Source: Isoetes taiwanensis
Taxonomy: Eukaryota; Streptophyta; Lycopodiopsida; Isoetales; Isoetaceae
Direction: 5' to 3'
Assembly (NCBI GenBank): GCA_021234155.1
Contig: JAJEKV010000006.1
Location: 29,467,997 to 29,531,996, forward strand
Length of the DNA stretch: 64,000 bases
Below, in pieces: positions 33,580-44,563 of the stretch. The notes beneath the pieces were generated by a model. It was not told the origin of the DNA and did no database searches. It saw only the letters and a list, made by a program, of their open reading frames with translations. The position numbers and the translations under genes are program-made. The stretch's first letter is position 1. Every line of letters begins with the position of its first letter.

Positions 33580-34611
33580 CCTTTCCCGTAAGAAATTCAT
33601 CGGTTGCCACCCCTTTAGAGGTGTGGAATGTGAAATTACCTTGGAACTGTGCACCAAAACCCACCAACAAGGCTCCATATCTAATGAGTACTCAATTAAT
33701 GTAACTTAAGAAGTAGTTACAAGAACTTCTTAGATTGGGCTTCATTCGACCTAGTGTGTCACCTTTTGGGGCCACGATACTCTTTGTGAAGAAGAAGGAT
33801 GGCACCTTGAGAATGTACATAGATTACCGCTTTAACCTAATAAGCACACTATTAAGAATCGGTATGCCTTACCGCGTGCCGACGATCTAATGGACCAGTT
33901 GCAAGGGGCTAAATATTTTACGAAGATTGGCCTTCGTTTGGGATATCACCAGATACGAATTAAGGAGGATGACATTCACAAGTCTGCTTTTCGGACACAT
34001 TATGGGGTATTATGAGTTCACTATGATGCCATTTGGCCTGACCAATGCCCCGGTCACCTTCATGAGGCTGATGAATGATGATTTTGTCATCGTATTCTTT
34101 AATGATATCCTCATATACAGTAAGACCTTAGAGGACCATGAGCGGCATCTTCGGTTGGCCTTGCAGAAACTCAGACGCCGCCAACCGTATGCCAAGTTCT
34201 CCAAGTGTTTGTTCAAGAACCACCAAGGTTGATTACCCGACATATTGTGTCTCATGGAAGGGATAGCCGAGATCCAGCTTAAGATTGAAGCAAGAAAGGA
34301 TTGGCCAATCCCAACCAATGTGTCGGAAGTTCGCAGCTTTCTAGGCTTGGCCGGCTATTACCGAAAGTTTGTCAAAGACTTTGCCAAGCTCGCCGCGCCC
34401 TTGACGGACCTAACCAAGCATGAAAAGTTAAGGATTGATGGCACATTGGCAAGACAAGGTTGAAGCTCTGGATTTCACCGTTGAAAGATACTTTGACAAT
34501 GGCCCCATCCTCACCTTCGCGCAGAGCCATGAGAAGGATATGGGTTGCCACTGGGATGCTAGTAAAATAGCTACCGATGGTTGTTGATGGGGAAGGTCGG
34601 GTCATCGCTTT
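33580..34611 (+). pseudogene. Gypsy reverse transcriptase and truncated RNase H
   Basis: Visible are [10 protein letters not shown] (near 33790), [19 protein letters not shown] (34010-34065), [19 protein letters not shown] (from about 34094) and [20 protein letters not shown] (34340-34395). The active site reads F-N-D where F/Y-x-D-D is expected, so one catalytic Asp is lost. RNase H begins (near 34480-34560 with FDNGPILTFA, then DAS) and stops at GRVIAF. Confidence 0.9.
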
Positions 34612-35206
34612 CATTTTTTTTTCCCATCTTTTTAGCCGCCATATTTCCTCCTTTCCCTTTTCTATTCCCCTTTTTTTTCTCTTTTCCCATGCTTTTTTTT
34701 TTCCCTTTCCTCACCCTTTCCCTCTTTTCATTTTTTTCCCGCGGCCTTTTCCCCCTTCTTTTCCTGCTTCCATTTCCCTTTTTCTTGTGCCTTTTTTCCC
34801 TTCTCTTTTTTCCTTTCCATCTCCCTTTTCCTTTTTTCTTTCCCTTTCTATTTTTCCATGCTCTTTTTCCCCCTCTCTATCCCCATTTTTCACTTCCCCT
34901 TTTTCCCTTTCCCTTTTCCCTCTTTTCCTCACCCCTTTCCGCTTCCCCCTTTTTATCGCTTTGCCATCCGGTTTTTTTCCCTTCATTTTCCTCCCTCCCC
35001 CTTTTCTTTTCTCTTATTCTTTCCGTTTCCCATGCTATTTTTCCCCTTCCTCACTCTTTCCCTCTTCCTCTTTTTCCCATGCCCTTTTTCCTAGCCTTTT
35101 CCCTTTCCCTCTTCCCCTTTTCCTCGCGGCCTTTTTACCTTCATTTTTTCCCTTTCGTCCTCCATTTTCCTTTTCCCTTTCCCCTTAAGAGATCAAAGCG
35201 ATGACC
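34600..35206. repeat. 12-bp inverted repeat bounding the polypyrimidine tract
   Basis: ggtcatcgcttt at 34600-34611 and its exact reverse complement aaagcgatgacc at 35195-35206 bracket the tract. The left arm is part of the RNase H codons for R-V-I-A-F. The right arm, read in reverse, would encode V-I-A-F followed by D, again like RNase H. Confidence 0.9.
34612..35187. repeat. 0.58-kb polypyrimidine tract (T/C-rich, plus strand)
   Basis: The plus strand is almost entirely T and C, with only scattered purines (single atg, gccgc, gcgg groups). It is built from irregular ttttccc and tttcccttt words rather than a fixed unit. Long open frames in all plus-strand frames (34577-35188, 34581-35204) arise because stop codons need purines. 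Confidence 0.95.
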
Positions 35207-36146
35207 AATCACGGTGGCGTGGAAATCTTGGCCTTCACATGCAATCTGATGATCTTAACCATCCAAATTAGAGCGTGGACCATTACATACTTACACTATA
35301 ACATTATAATATAAGATGAATAAATAAGAGCAACATAAGATTAGATGGGAGAAGGGCCATCTCTGGTCCTCTGCTTACATGATCACATGACATTATCCCC
35401 TTGGTTAATATGCAGTTAACCAAAATAAAAGCTTTCCAATTTAAAAGCTCTCAAAGCCCATAAAACTTTCAACAAAGAAACTATACGTTAAGATTCACAA
35501 ATAATTTATATAGCATTTTCCATTTTGTGGTATCACATAGTAGCCAATGTCTCACAGAAGAGTTACCAAGTAAATACATAGTTTTCTTTTGCATATTTAA
35601 TAATTTAGAAGTGTAGCTACCTTGAAATGGTATTTGCTAGACCAACGCATCTAGCTATTGGTACTAACAACTCACTTCAACAAATTTCGTTTACTCTGAG
35701 GATACAAAATGCATTCCATAGTTGCATTCGGTTTGGCTCTATGGTATGGGGGCAGTGCAACAAGCCTAGAAAGTCACCCCGAATTTCTAAATTTTAATAT
35801 GTATGCCAATTATGTCGAATCACTCCTACAATAAGCACGAATTAACTTAGCAATTAAATCAAGTTTTAACATGCAACCCCGTGCCTTTGCCACCACAATA
35901 AATTCTTGTAACTTAAAATGCATAAAAGCCGCTTGTTATTTGTAGAGATACACTTGTTTGGAAAAGTTGTCCTATAGCGAACTTTCTTCTTCGTCAAGTG
36001 TGGGAGTGTGGGATTGAATATGTTAACCTTACCGTACTATTGCCAACTACCCAATAAAATCACTATTTTTTGGCCATTTTTTCATCAACAATCATCTTGG
36101 TGAATATATAGTATTCAAGTGAGATATATTATCTAGATTTCTATGT

Positions 36147-37251
36147 TTAATCTGATGTTATCAATGTATCGTCGAGGAACTGAAGAACACGACTATTGAA
36201 TTCCTTAGGATTCTCAACTTGGGGGATGTGGCCTGTCTTTGGGATAATCACGAGTTTTGCCTTGCCATTGAGATGCCTGCAACACAAGTTTAGTTTTGCT
36301 CAAGGATAAGAGTAAGAATGTGAAGTTTACATAGGGGAAAAGTGTGATGTTATTGGATTTAAAGTTTACCTTTGAAGCTTATAAGCTAGATCGAGGTCAA
36401 AGATCTTATCTCCTTCACCCCATATGATGAGAACTTCTTGATTAAGTACATGAAGACTAGGAGGATTCTTATGGCCCCTATGATCATACCATCCAAGAGC
36501 TCTATTCTCTCTTCTCTATTATGATCAAAGACCTGCAAAGGCAAGAAAACCTCATCAACACACTTTAACTAGGAAAAACGAAACAGAAGCGCACATGCAG
36601 AGAGGAAGGGGGCTCACGTCTTGGAAGTCACTGAATACGAAACCGGGGATCATGTTCACGAGCTTGGAGGGCTCATGCATGAGTAAGTTGAAGGTCCTTC
36701 TAAGATGAGAAGGATTGGTAGGCATGAGGACCTCAGAAATATGGGAGGCATTAATCTCATTCAATAACTTATCATTAGAAGAAGAATCCATACAAACGCC
36801 AGAGCTGGCAATGACCACTTTCTTGACAAAAAGGGGGGCCAGATGGCCCAAATAGAAGGCCACCATACCGCATATATCGGGTTCCCAAAACGTAAAACCC
36901 GGTTACGCCTTTTGCCGCAGCAGCAGCTTTTGAGCATACTGAGGGCCCTGAATTCTTCGCACTGCTCTGCGGCTTTTCGTGATAAGATTCGCCCAAGAAA
37001 ACCGTGATCGGGAACAAAAAGGGAGTAATTTGCAAATGCCTGAACCTCGAGAGATCCAACTCAGGTGGTGCTTTCCTCCAAACCGTGAATGAGGAGCAAA
37101 TTGGGCTTGTTTTCTCGCCGCCGCTGTGTACCCAACACCGGATTCTGCTTCCGTTGTCTAGTTCCACCAGAATCGAGACCAGGCCCTGTGCCCTAAATTT
37201 TCTGTTCAGATTTTGGAGCCAAATAACCACATTGAACCCCATGCATCCCAT
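36147..37251 (-). pseudogene. Alpha/beta-hydrolase pseudogene, copy A
   Basis: It starts MGCMGFNVV at 37251, has three exons like copy B, and ends at TAA at 36147. It is a plant member of the alpha/beta-hydrolase fold (ABHD6-like lipases/esterases), cytosolic or membrane-associated by family analogy. Lesions: frame loss after RCWV (near 37145), a disrupted HGFGG region, the nucleophile elbow GTSYGG changed to GTRYMRYGG with Ser replaced by Arg, and a 2-base insertion in exon 2 near 36470. The Asp region (GEGDKIFDLD) and the C-terminal His region survive only at nucleotide level. Clearly non-functional. Confidence 0.9.
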
Positions 37252-37599
37252 TTCTGCTTCTTACCCTGCATCAATATGGCTACCTTTTAATCGCCAAAAA
37301 AAAAAAAAAAAAAAAACATCAATGTGTCATTTTTGGCACTTCCCCATTTCTTTGAATGTTTGATTGTTGGTCTCTTTGTTGGCCTGTATGGTTTATCTAA
37401 TAACTTTTCCTATCTTGTGAATATAAAAGCAGTTCCCTTTCTTAAAGAAAAAGAACCTATATGTGTTGTTCATTGGAAGCACATGCTGCAGTGCTGTACT
37501 GCACTCCTTGTCTCATTTCTAACGTCATCAAATATGGCACACATTGCATGATACAAAAGGTTTTGTTTGTCCTGGAGGAAAAATCACTACTATGGGTCC

Positions 37600-37632
37600 C
37601 TTAAAGATACCCTTCTAAAGATACCCTTCTAA
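37600..37632. repeat. 14-bp tandem duplication in the copy A upstream region
   Basis: agatacccttctaa occurs twice in direct succession. Copy B has only one equivalent (gggtatct, near 58683). Confidence 0.85.
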
Positions 37633-38140
37633 TATTTGTCTCTGGAAATTCAAAGTTTAATTTGTATATAACCTTAAGAATTGTAAGCAACATGTCTAGA
37701 ATCCTTGAGTTACATATTGGGAGCACGTAACTAATATCCTTGAGTATTTTGGGACATCAATAAGTTTTAAATCTATTTTGCTTGGGACCAACACGAGTTT
37801 TGTGATCAACGGTAGTTGGCATTGCTCATTCAACATCTATAGTTTTGACTGAATGAGAGGAATTGTGCAATGTAAAAACAAGGACCACACCACTAGGTAT
37901 ATAAAAACTGTGCATAGTACAATATGTGTCAAGAATTATTGACTAGTACAAAACAACAAACTAGACATTTGATAATGACAAATGAATAAGAAATGTACAA
38001 ATAGTTTACAATGGCCTCGAGTAAAAAATGTACAAATAGTCTACGATGAGCTTCATCGTCACCTGCACATTGGACTATCGTGGCCCAAATCTCTTCTTGT
38101 AGTTATATTAGGAAACAAGCCTACAAGATAAGACACTACT

Positions 38141-38813
38141 AAGAAACTTATAGAAGAAATGCATTTCCACACAAATATATATGTACTACCAGTGCAAGGC
38201 TTCTCAATCTTAAACAAATACCTATACTTTTTCTTTAATTTCTCAAAGAATTTGCGAAATGCTAATTGATTCTAGATCTACCAATTGATATATCAATATA
38301 AGAGAAAACCCACTACCAAGGAGCTTTGCTCAAGTTCTCACTGATGGGTATACTAGTTGTTTAAACATCCATAAGGCAACAAAAATCTTTCACCATTGTA
38401 ATATAATAGAATGTTTAACGTCCATTTGACACAAACATGTCTTGAGATGTCCTATTAGACCAAATTTGCATCAACTAGCCTATTCATTGCATTTGGTGAT
38501 TTTTTTGGAAACAAACAGACTACTCTTTGTGAAACAGCAGTATGAAAACAAACTTAACCAAAAAGTAATCCTTCTATACCAGATTTAGAAGGGGATCGTT
38601 TATAACCAAAGGTATAAATTTGGGAACTTATCCAATCCTAAATAATAGATTAAAATGCCGCATATAGGCAATTACGCTAAAAATTATATAGAATTAAAGT
38701 ATAAAGATCCTTGAAAAAAGAAACCCTTTATGGTGATGCAAAATGTGCTAGTTAGAATAAGGATAACCTAGGAACTTGTTTAAAAACTTGGAAATATGAT
38801 ATTTGGTTGCAAC
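38141..38813. other. No recognised gene
   Basis: AT-rich sequence with no protein family on either strand and no obvious repeat. Confidence 0.5.
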
Positions 38814-38825
38814 AAGACCACCTGA

Positions 38826-39246
38826 TGGGGCGTGGTTGTTCACTCTTTCCAGTGTGTCTCTCACTACCAGGAGCTCCTACTTGCACTTTATCCTCCTGTT
38901 TGGCCTAACTTATGCAAGTTTTGCATTTCATCTTGCTTCTAGTTGGATTTTGTGATCTATCTGGCAGAGGCGACATTTGTATATTTTCCAAGATGCACAC
39001 ATCTTTGATCAGCAGCTTCTTCGTTGTGCTCAGCACAAGATCACTAAAGCTTATCGTTGCTCATCTCTAGCTGATGATAAAAAAGAGATAATTTGGCAGA
39101 CATATTTACGGTGTTCCTCTTATGCATAGACGGGTGTTTGTGCCTAGTTGGGTTAGCATATGCACTAGGGTTTTATTCCTGTCTGTGCATTATGTATTGC
39201 GCCTTTGTTCTTGTCAATAAAAAGAGTCTCACGTCCTTCAAATAAA
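38826..39246 (+). mobile_element. 421-bp retroposed unit flanked by 12-bp target-site duplication
   Basis: Flanks are aagaccacctga (38814-38825) and aagatcacctga (39247-39258), 11 of 12 identical. The unit ends caataaaaag...aaataaaaag, so it has a polyadenylation-like signal and a short A-rich tail. This fits a 5'-truncated LINE, a SINE or a processed transcript. No protein motif is recognised inside it. Confidence 0.7.
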
Positions 39247-39739
39247 AAGATCACCTGAAATGAAGGTGTCTTGCCAATGAGTCATTATACTCTCACCATC
39301 AGGGAGCTATTGCCATTGCTAGTTCATTTGCCTTAGAAAATATAGCTGGATGTAAATATGGTACATTGGCACTTTTCTTAACCATATTATTAAGAAAATT
39401 ATTCGTATAACTAAGATATTATCATTTCCTAGGTCGACACAATCATCTTCCTAAAGATGACCTCAACTTGCATAGGCTTGAACTCTAACTTGGAAATTCA
39501 AACAACTCTACTACTGGGAAAGTGAGAATTGTCTCTATATCATGCAACAACTCAAAATAGAATCCTTTTTGGGGCACTCATATACTACAAAGACATATCA
39601 TAGGATTCTACCCAATCCACACATACTAGATCGCTTTTAGATCGCTTACATAGGTTAATTCAAGCAAATGTGGTAGGGTAGCTAATCCTTCCACATAGTT
39701 AACTTCTCATGGATAAATTTTACTCCCAACACATCTTCC

Positions 39740-39784
39740 GTAGGTAGGTAGGTAGGTAGGTAGGTAGATAGATAGATAGATAGC
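39740..39784. repeat. Compound (GGTA)n(GATA)n microsatellite
   Basis: About seven taggtagg-type tetramers are followed by about four gatagata-type tetramers. Confidence 0.95.
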
Positions 39785-40163
39785 TCTATTAAAATAATTC
39801 AATATAGGTAAAAGCACATTATGGTGTCCCACCGGATGTCCCCCTCCCCCCCAAAATGTGGTCACGCGATCCACTACTTTTGTGGTATGAAACTATAATT
39901 ATAGCAACCGCCAACCGCCATTATTTAAGAATAGAGTTCCAATTTTGGGGAAATTCTAATTTCAAAACTAAAATTCAAATTCCTATTCTTCGCCCCTTCT
40001 TGTTCTTTTTGCCTACGCCATGTTTCTTTATCTCCCTCGCCGCAAAGCTCCAATCCATTGTGGGTATGGATATCAATGAGGTAATCCGCCCACAAACCGG
40101 TATTTCGCATGTAAGAAAACTAAGAAGAACCAAGGAAGAAGAAATGTCAAGAAAAGACGCAGA

Positions 40164-40210
40164 GGAATAGAATAGAAGGAATAGAATAGAATAGAATAGA
40201 ATAGAATAGA
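40164..40210. repeat. (AATAG)n microsatellite at the 3' end of a minus-strand LINE fragment
   Basis: Roughly eight pentamers occur. On the minus strand it reads (TTCTA)n immediately after the LINE 3' untranslated region, in the position of a LINE tail. Confidence 0.9.
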
Positions 40211-40660
40211 TTTTTAACGCCCACGGAGACCAATAGGTCATGGGACCCATACAATGGGCTAGTACAATCATTACTACTAGGATTTAAAAACGCCTCGAAA
40301 AGGTTTTCAAGGGAAAACCTTTGCAAGAATGATGATACTAGACAATCGGAGATAATGACCACCGAGGGCTCAAGAATTGAAGACGCTTTATCTCCAGAAC
40401 CTCAAGTATGTATAATGCCAAGTCATGCACAGATGGTGCTCTGAGAAGTTGTGGAAGCGTGGAATGGAATGCTAAGGTCAAAAAATGATTCCGGACTATC
40501 TCAAAAGCAAGGCAACTCAGAAGAGTATGGCTTTCATGTTCAATAACCTGTAACTGGCAACAGGCACATAGTCTCGCTTCTCGCGACAATTGCGGTCGGC
40601 CCCATCTACCGCCTCAAGATTGGACAAGAAGAAGAGAGGAAAGATTGAGCTTGCGTGAAC
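40211..40660 (-). mobile_element. 3' end of a LINE, minus strand (zinc-binding reverse transcriptase tail)
   Basis: On the minus strand 40589-40338 reads REARLCACCQLQVIEHESHT then LLSC, the zf-RVT pattern (CxxC, then E-x-E-x-H, then C) found at the C-terminus of plant LINE ORF2. About 130 bp of 3' untranslated sequence and an (TTCTA)n tail follow. The upstream parts of the LINE are missing. Confidence 0.7.
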
Positions 40661-41185
40661 TGGCGTATGATCCGGTTCATCAAGAAGTGCAAGTACTAAA
40701 CGTTGTATTGTCCTTAATTTGCTAACATCTTTCCATAAACAGACCAAAAAATTACTTGAGTTTTTGAGGGATAAAACATTAAAAAAAATTATAGGTAAAG
40801 AAATAAAGGATTTGGAAGCCAAGATCATTGTCATTAGGAACCTCTGGAACTCTATGCAGACTGGAAAACTCTCTACCAGCAATGACTGCCTAGCAGCCAA
40901 GAATGTCTTGCAATATCTGTACCCGCCGTATAGATTATGAAACAAGTGACAAAATCAGCCAGAGGGATCTTGTGGGAAATGGGTTTCTTGTAAGAGGGCT
41001 AAATGATTTGATGCAATTTCAGATGAACAGATAGAAAAGATTCAAAGTTTATAGATTGAGAACACTAGAGTGTCTCCTAACACAAAGGATGTTAGAACTA
41101 GAGAGATTCTGGCTTCATTGCATACTTAGATCAGGGAGGCAAAGCAATTGTGATAAAGAGGAAAAAATCATAGGGAATAGGGGCT

Positions 41186-41960
41186 TTGAAGATCCTAGTC
41201 TGGAATGTACATGGTGCATGTCAAGCTCGCTTTGACGCTTCAATTGAGACTTGGAATACAGCTGATCTGATTTTGATTGTTTAAACATGGCAACATCAAG
41301 CTAATTCACTTCCTGAATTATGCGGATTCACATTAGCAGGAAATGCTTGAAATCACAACAAAGGCGCTGGGAGAGGTCATGGAGGGCTGGATGCATATGT
41401 TATAATTGATTTGGCAAAAATGGTTACAGTGCGCACACTAGATGAAATGAAGCAATACATGTGGCTCATATTAAATGGAAGCAAACCTTTATTCATAGCC
41501 ATATGTTATTTTGCACCGCTCCATGCAAAGATTTACAAAGATGCTAAAATTGATCATAATGATCCGTTTCGCAGTTTATGCTTAGATATAGTAGCTATCG
41601 TGAGACCTTTACTTAAATCATAATCATTGGGGATTTCAATGACCGCACTAGTAACATGCAAGTTTAATTAGTTTTGAAAATCTACAAGATTTGATACTAG
41701 ATGAAATCCATGAAGAGATTTATTCGAGAATCATGGATGAAGAAATGAATACTTTAGGTCATAAACTATTGGAGTTTTGCACTATTTGCAATCTTAAAAT
41801 TTCGAATGGCACAAAGGTTTTTCCCAAACACTAATGGGTACACCTGCATTACTCATTCGAGAGGTCTTCGTGGATTATCTATTGGCATAAAAGAATACTT
41901 GTATAACCTCCTTCCAAGTCATGGATAAAACTCCCCGAACCGATCATGTGCGCTTATGCT
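41186..41960 (+). pseudogene. LINE apurinic-type endonuclease domain
   Basis: LVWNVHGACQARF near 41195 holds the catalytic Asn. A stop replaces the Glu-equivalent position after LILIV (near 41282), followed by TWQHQA. GDFN at 41629-41640 is the conserved G-D-x-N motif. TDHVRLCF near 41940 corresponds to the final S/T-D-H motif. It would nick target DNA if intact. Confidence 0.85.
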
Positions 41961-42299
41961 TCAAAGATGGGATGCTTGTCCTCACTACGAGAAAAGTCAA
42001 TGTTTTTAAATCACGGTTGAAGTTAGATTTGAAAAAAAGAGAGCAATACTACAAAGCATTAGAAGCAAGAATAGCTGATACCATATGGTCTATAACTTGA
42101 GAGTGATGTCTCTCTATTTGCACAGATCCTCCTCGATGTGATCAAGAAATCTTTGGCGACACAAAGCCAAGAAACAATAGGCGACCAAGAAATGGATGGT
42201 GGGACACTGATTGCTCGCAACAAGGGAGCTACCCCAAGGATGTATTATTATTAAGCCACTAGTACAAAAAGCTCCTAAGATAGAAGAAAAGAAAATACA

Positions 42300-43290
42300 T
42301 TAAGGTAAGCAATTAGATATGTTTAGCAAGTTGCGTGACAATCCAAAGACATTTTGGAATAGTGTCCTAAAAAAAGACAACGCACCTATTTTAGGGAGTC
42401 GATAAGGTATTTGAATTTGTGAAGGAAATGTATTATGTGCAAAATGCGTATAGGGATGCCCATGATGATAGTGCCAATGGACATGCTCTCTATGGAAGAT
42501 GTTTCGGATGCATTGCATAGAATGAAAATGGTAAAGCAGCCAGATTTATGTGGATTGCACATAGAATTGGTAAAATGGAATGGAAAGAAAATGCTAGATG
42601 TTCTTACTGTGCTGCTCAACGAAGCTCTAAGTGAAGGGCTTCCCAATCATTGAGAGCAAACAGAGTCCATAGCATTCATAAGGCTGCTAAAGATGATGTA
42701 TGCAATTATCGCACCATATTGATCGGTTCAATCTTTTGCTCAAGCCAACATAATACACTAGATCATGTTCTCACACTCAAGGTGTTATTTGAGGAAGCAA
42801 GAGAGCCGAGACAATCTTTTATACCTAGCTTTTATCGACTTCTCTAAGGCCTTCGACATAGTACCAAGAAAGAGCTTAAGCGCGAACGATGAAACGTATA
42901 GATGTGCCACAGCTTAATCCAAGGGAAGTTGCAAATCTTTACTCGGATGTACTTATCAAACTCACTTAAAAGGCGTGAAAATATCAGAGCACACCGGGTC
43001 CCACAGGTTGCCCATTATCTCCAACGCTATTTGGTTTATACATTGATGAATTAGATACTTGGATGAAAGATGATGCTTACCGGGCACGCCAGATAGGAGA
43101 TTATGTCTTTGCTCTTGCTATATGCCGATGATGTGGTGCTCATGGCACATAGGAAAGGAGGACTTCAAGAGCTCTTGAATAGTCTTGCTCTCTTTTGTAA
43201 AGCCCATCATATGACAATGAATATGGCAAAATTCAAGATAATGATTGTAGGAACTTCAGATTGCCCGTCATTTAGCTAGTAGGGCAATGT
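42300..43290 (+). pseudogene. LINE reverse transcriptase
   Basis: Recognisable blocks: DNPKTFWNSVL (from about 42336), MPMMIVPMDM-type start, KQPDLCGLHIELVKW (from about 42534; canonical D-G/K-x-P-x-E), LNEALSEGLPNHW (near 42620), AFIDFSKAFDIV (near 42830, catalytic Asp), and LLYADDVVLMAHRKGG (near 43115, catalytic DD). Each lies in a different frame from its neighbours. Confidence 0.88.
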
Positions 43291-44420
43291 GTTAGAGACA
43301 GTAACCAGACTGCTGTAAATACAATTGGAAGAAGTGCATAAGTAGGAGGATTACAGGAGATAAAACAACCTTGTATGCCATGTTATTGAGATGCCACAAG
43401 GCATCTATATCCGATTGGGGGCTAAAAAAACTACTATTTAAGACTCTGGTACATACAGTCACACTTTATAGAGCGCCAATTTTGGGGGTCCAGTCTCTCC
43501 CAAAATCAATGGAAGCAAGTGGAAATGGTTTTGAAGAATTTTTTGATGAATAAGCTTGGAGTGAAGCACCAAACGCCATATGCATCATGCTTGCTGAGTC
43601 AGGGATGTTACCGCTTGAGGTCGAAGCACTATACCAATCAATAAACTTTGCAAATTGGGTGCTCGATCAAGCACCACATAGGCTCTCCAGGCAAGCACTT
43701 GAATTATCCAGTAATGGTTGGCACAAGAATCTTAAGGTTTGGGCGGCTCGGTGGGGCATAACTGAGTCTAATTGGCCAGATAATTAAACCCAAGACAAGG
43801 GATTTGTCGCCGCTTTGGTCATAGAAAGGCTCGAGCAACAAAGGTGCTAGAATGGAATACTATGCGGCCGAGGTCAATCCTATGTTGATCTTCTCGTAAA
43901 AGGCTTATTTTGCTCACAGATACCTTCGCCCATGAAGCATGTCATTGCCGTAGCACAAACATCTTCACATCATTTGAGCATCGGAAATTGGGCGTTGGCA
44001 TGGTATCTCGTGGGGGTCCGTGCTCGCAGATGCTCTGTGACCTAGCCATGATCAAAGATGAGGATCATGCTTTGGCCAAATGCCCAAAGATATGCCACAT
44101 CAAAAGCAAGTTTAATGTCACAGCCCACTAGTTTCCATTCTATTCTTGATATAGAACCATTTAAATTGGGACAGTTCTCAAAGCGATGGAATCCCATCGC
44201 AATTTGTTATTGAAAATTGAAACATTGTAAACTCCCCATCGCTTCTATGGTCTTCAAGGCCCTTATGAGCACGACATTAATATTACATTACATTTAATAA
44301 TTAACGTAATAGATCCCAATAAACATTCATTGGGGCTTTGTTACCTTGCCTTTAATGTGCCCTAGTACTTTTCTTCTAAGATGCTTAAATTGCGGCCTCA
44401 AAGATTAGATTCTCATGAGT

Positions 44421-44563
44421 TGGTGTGTGGATGCTAAAATGGACTAAAGGGTGCGTGGAGGCTAAAGATGAATTAAAGTACCAACTCCCTTCTAGTGTGT
44501 GGATGCTAAAGATGGAGTAAAGGGTGTGTGGATGCTAAAGATGGACTAAAGTACCAACTCCTC
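44421..44563. repeat. Two copies of a 72-bp unit, itself a diverged dimer
   Basis: The word gtggatgctaaagatgga.taaag occurs four times, the second and fourth followed by taccaactcc. This gives a nested dimer-of-dimers layout. Confidence 0.85.

Larger units (their letters stand above)
30670..34611 (+). mobile_element. Ty3/gypsy chromovirus fragment (gag, protease, reverse transcriptase, start of RNase H)
   Basis: It is colinear with about 49.8-53.2 kb of the large element at 46-57 kb. Shared segments include 'atgagcatgaag' near 30815 (matching near 49955) and 'ttttagacggt'-like sequence near 31645 (matching near 50722), followed by gag, protease and reverse transcriptase. It has no LTR. The right end falls within RNase H, at GRVIAF, where a polypyrimidine tract starts. 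Many frame breaks make it inactive. Confidence 0.9.
35285..38140 (-). repeat. Inverted segmental duplication, copy A (hydrolase locus)
   Basis: Read on the minus strand, this matches 57745-61095 on the plus strand through the promoter region, all exons and introns, and about 0.85 kb of downstream sequence. Landmark matches include the ccttttgtatcatgcaatg upstream motif (37560 area versus 58730), the intron boundaries, and gcttttattttggttaactg downstream (35425 area versus 60955). Copy A is shorter upstream by several hundred bases. Confidence 0.92.
40719..44131 (+). mobile_element. Degenerate LINE, plus strand (endonuclease, reverse transcriptase, zinc-binding tail)
   Basis: Domains in order: a Lys-rich frame (40719-40940), EEP/APE-type endonuclease (from about 41190), linker, reverse transcriptase (about 42300-43290, YADD at 43121-43132) and a C-terminal zinc-binding tail (about 43880-44131). 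More than ten stops or frame changes are present. Self-mobilisation is not possible. Confidence 0.9.

Noticed and set aside
34577-35204. Two overlapping open frames of more than 200 codons, Phe/Ser/Pro-rich
   Set aside because: They lie wholly in the polypyrimidine tract, where stop codons cannot form. There is no domain and no codon structure.
39740-40210. Candidate CRISPR-like or satellite array
   Set aside because: These are simple tetra- and pentanucleotide microsatellites without spacers.
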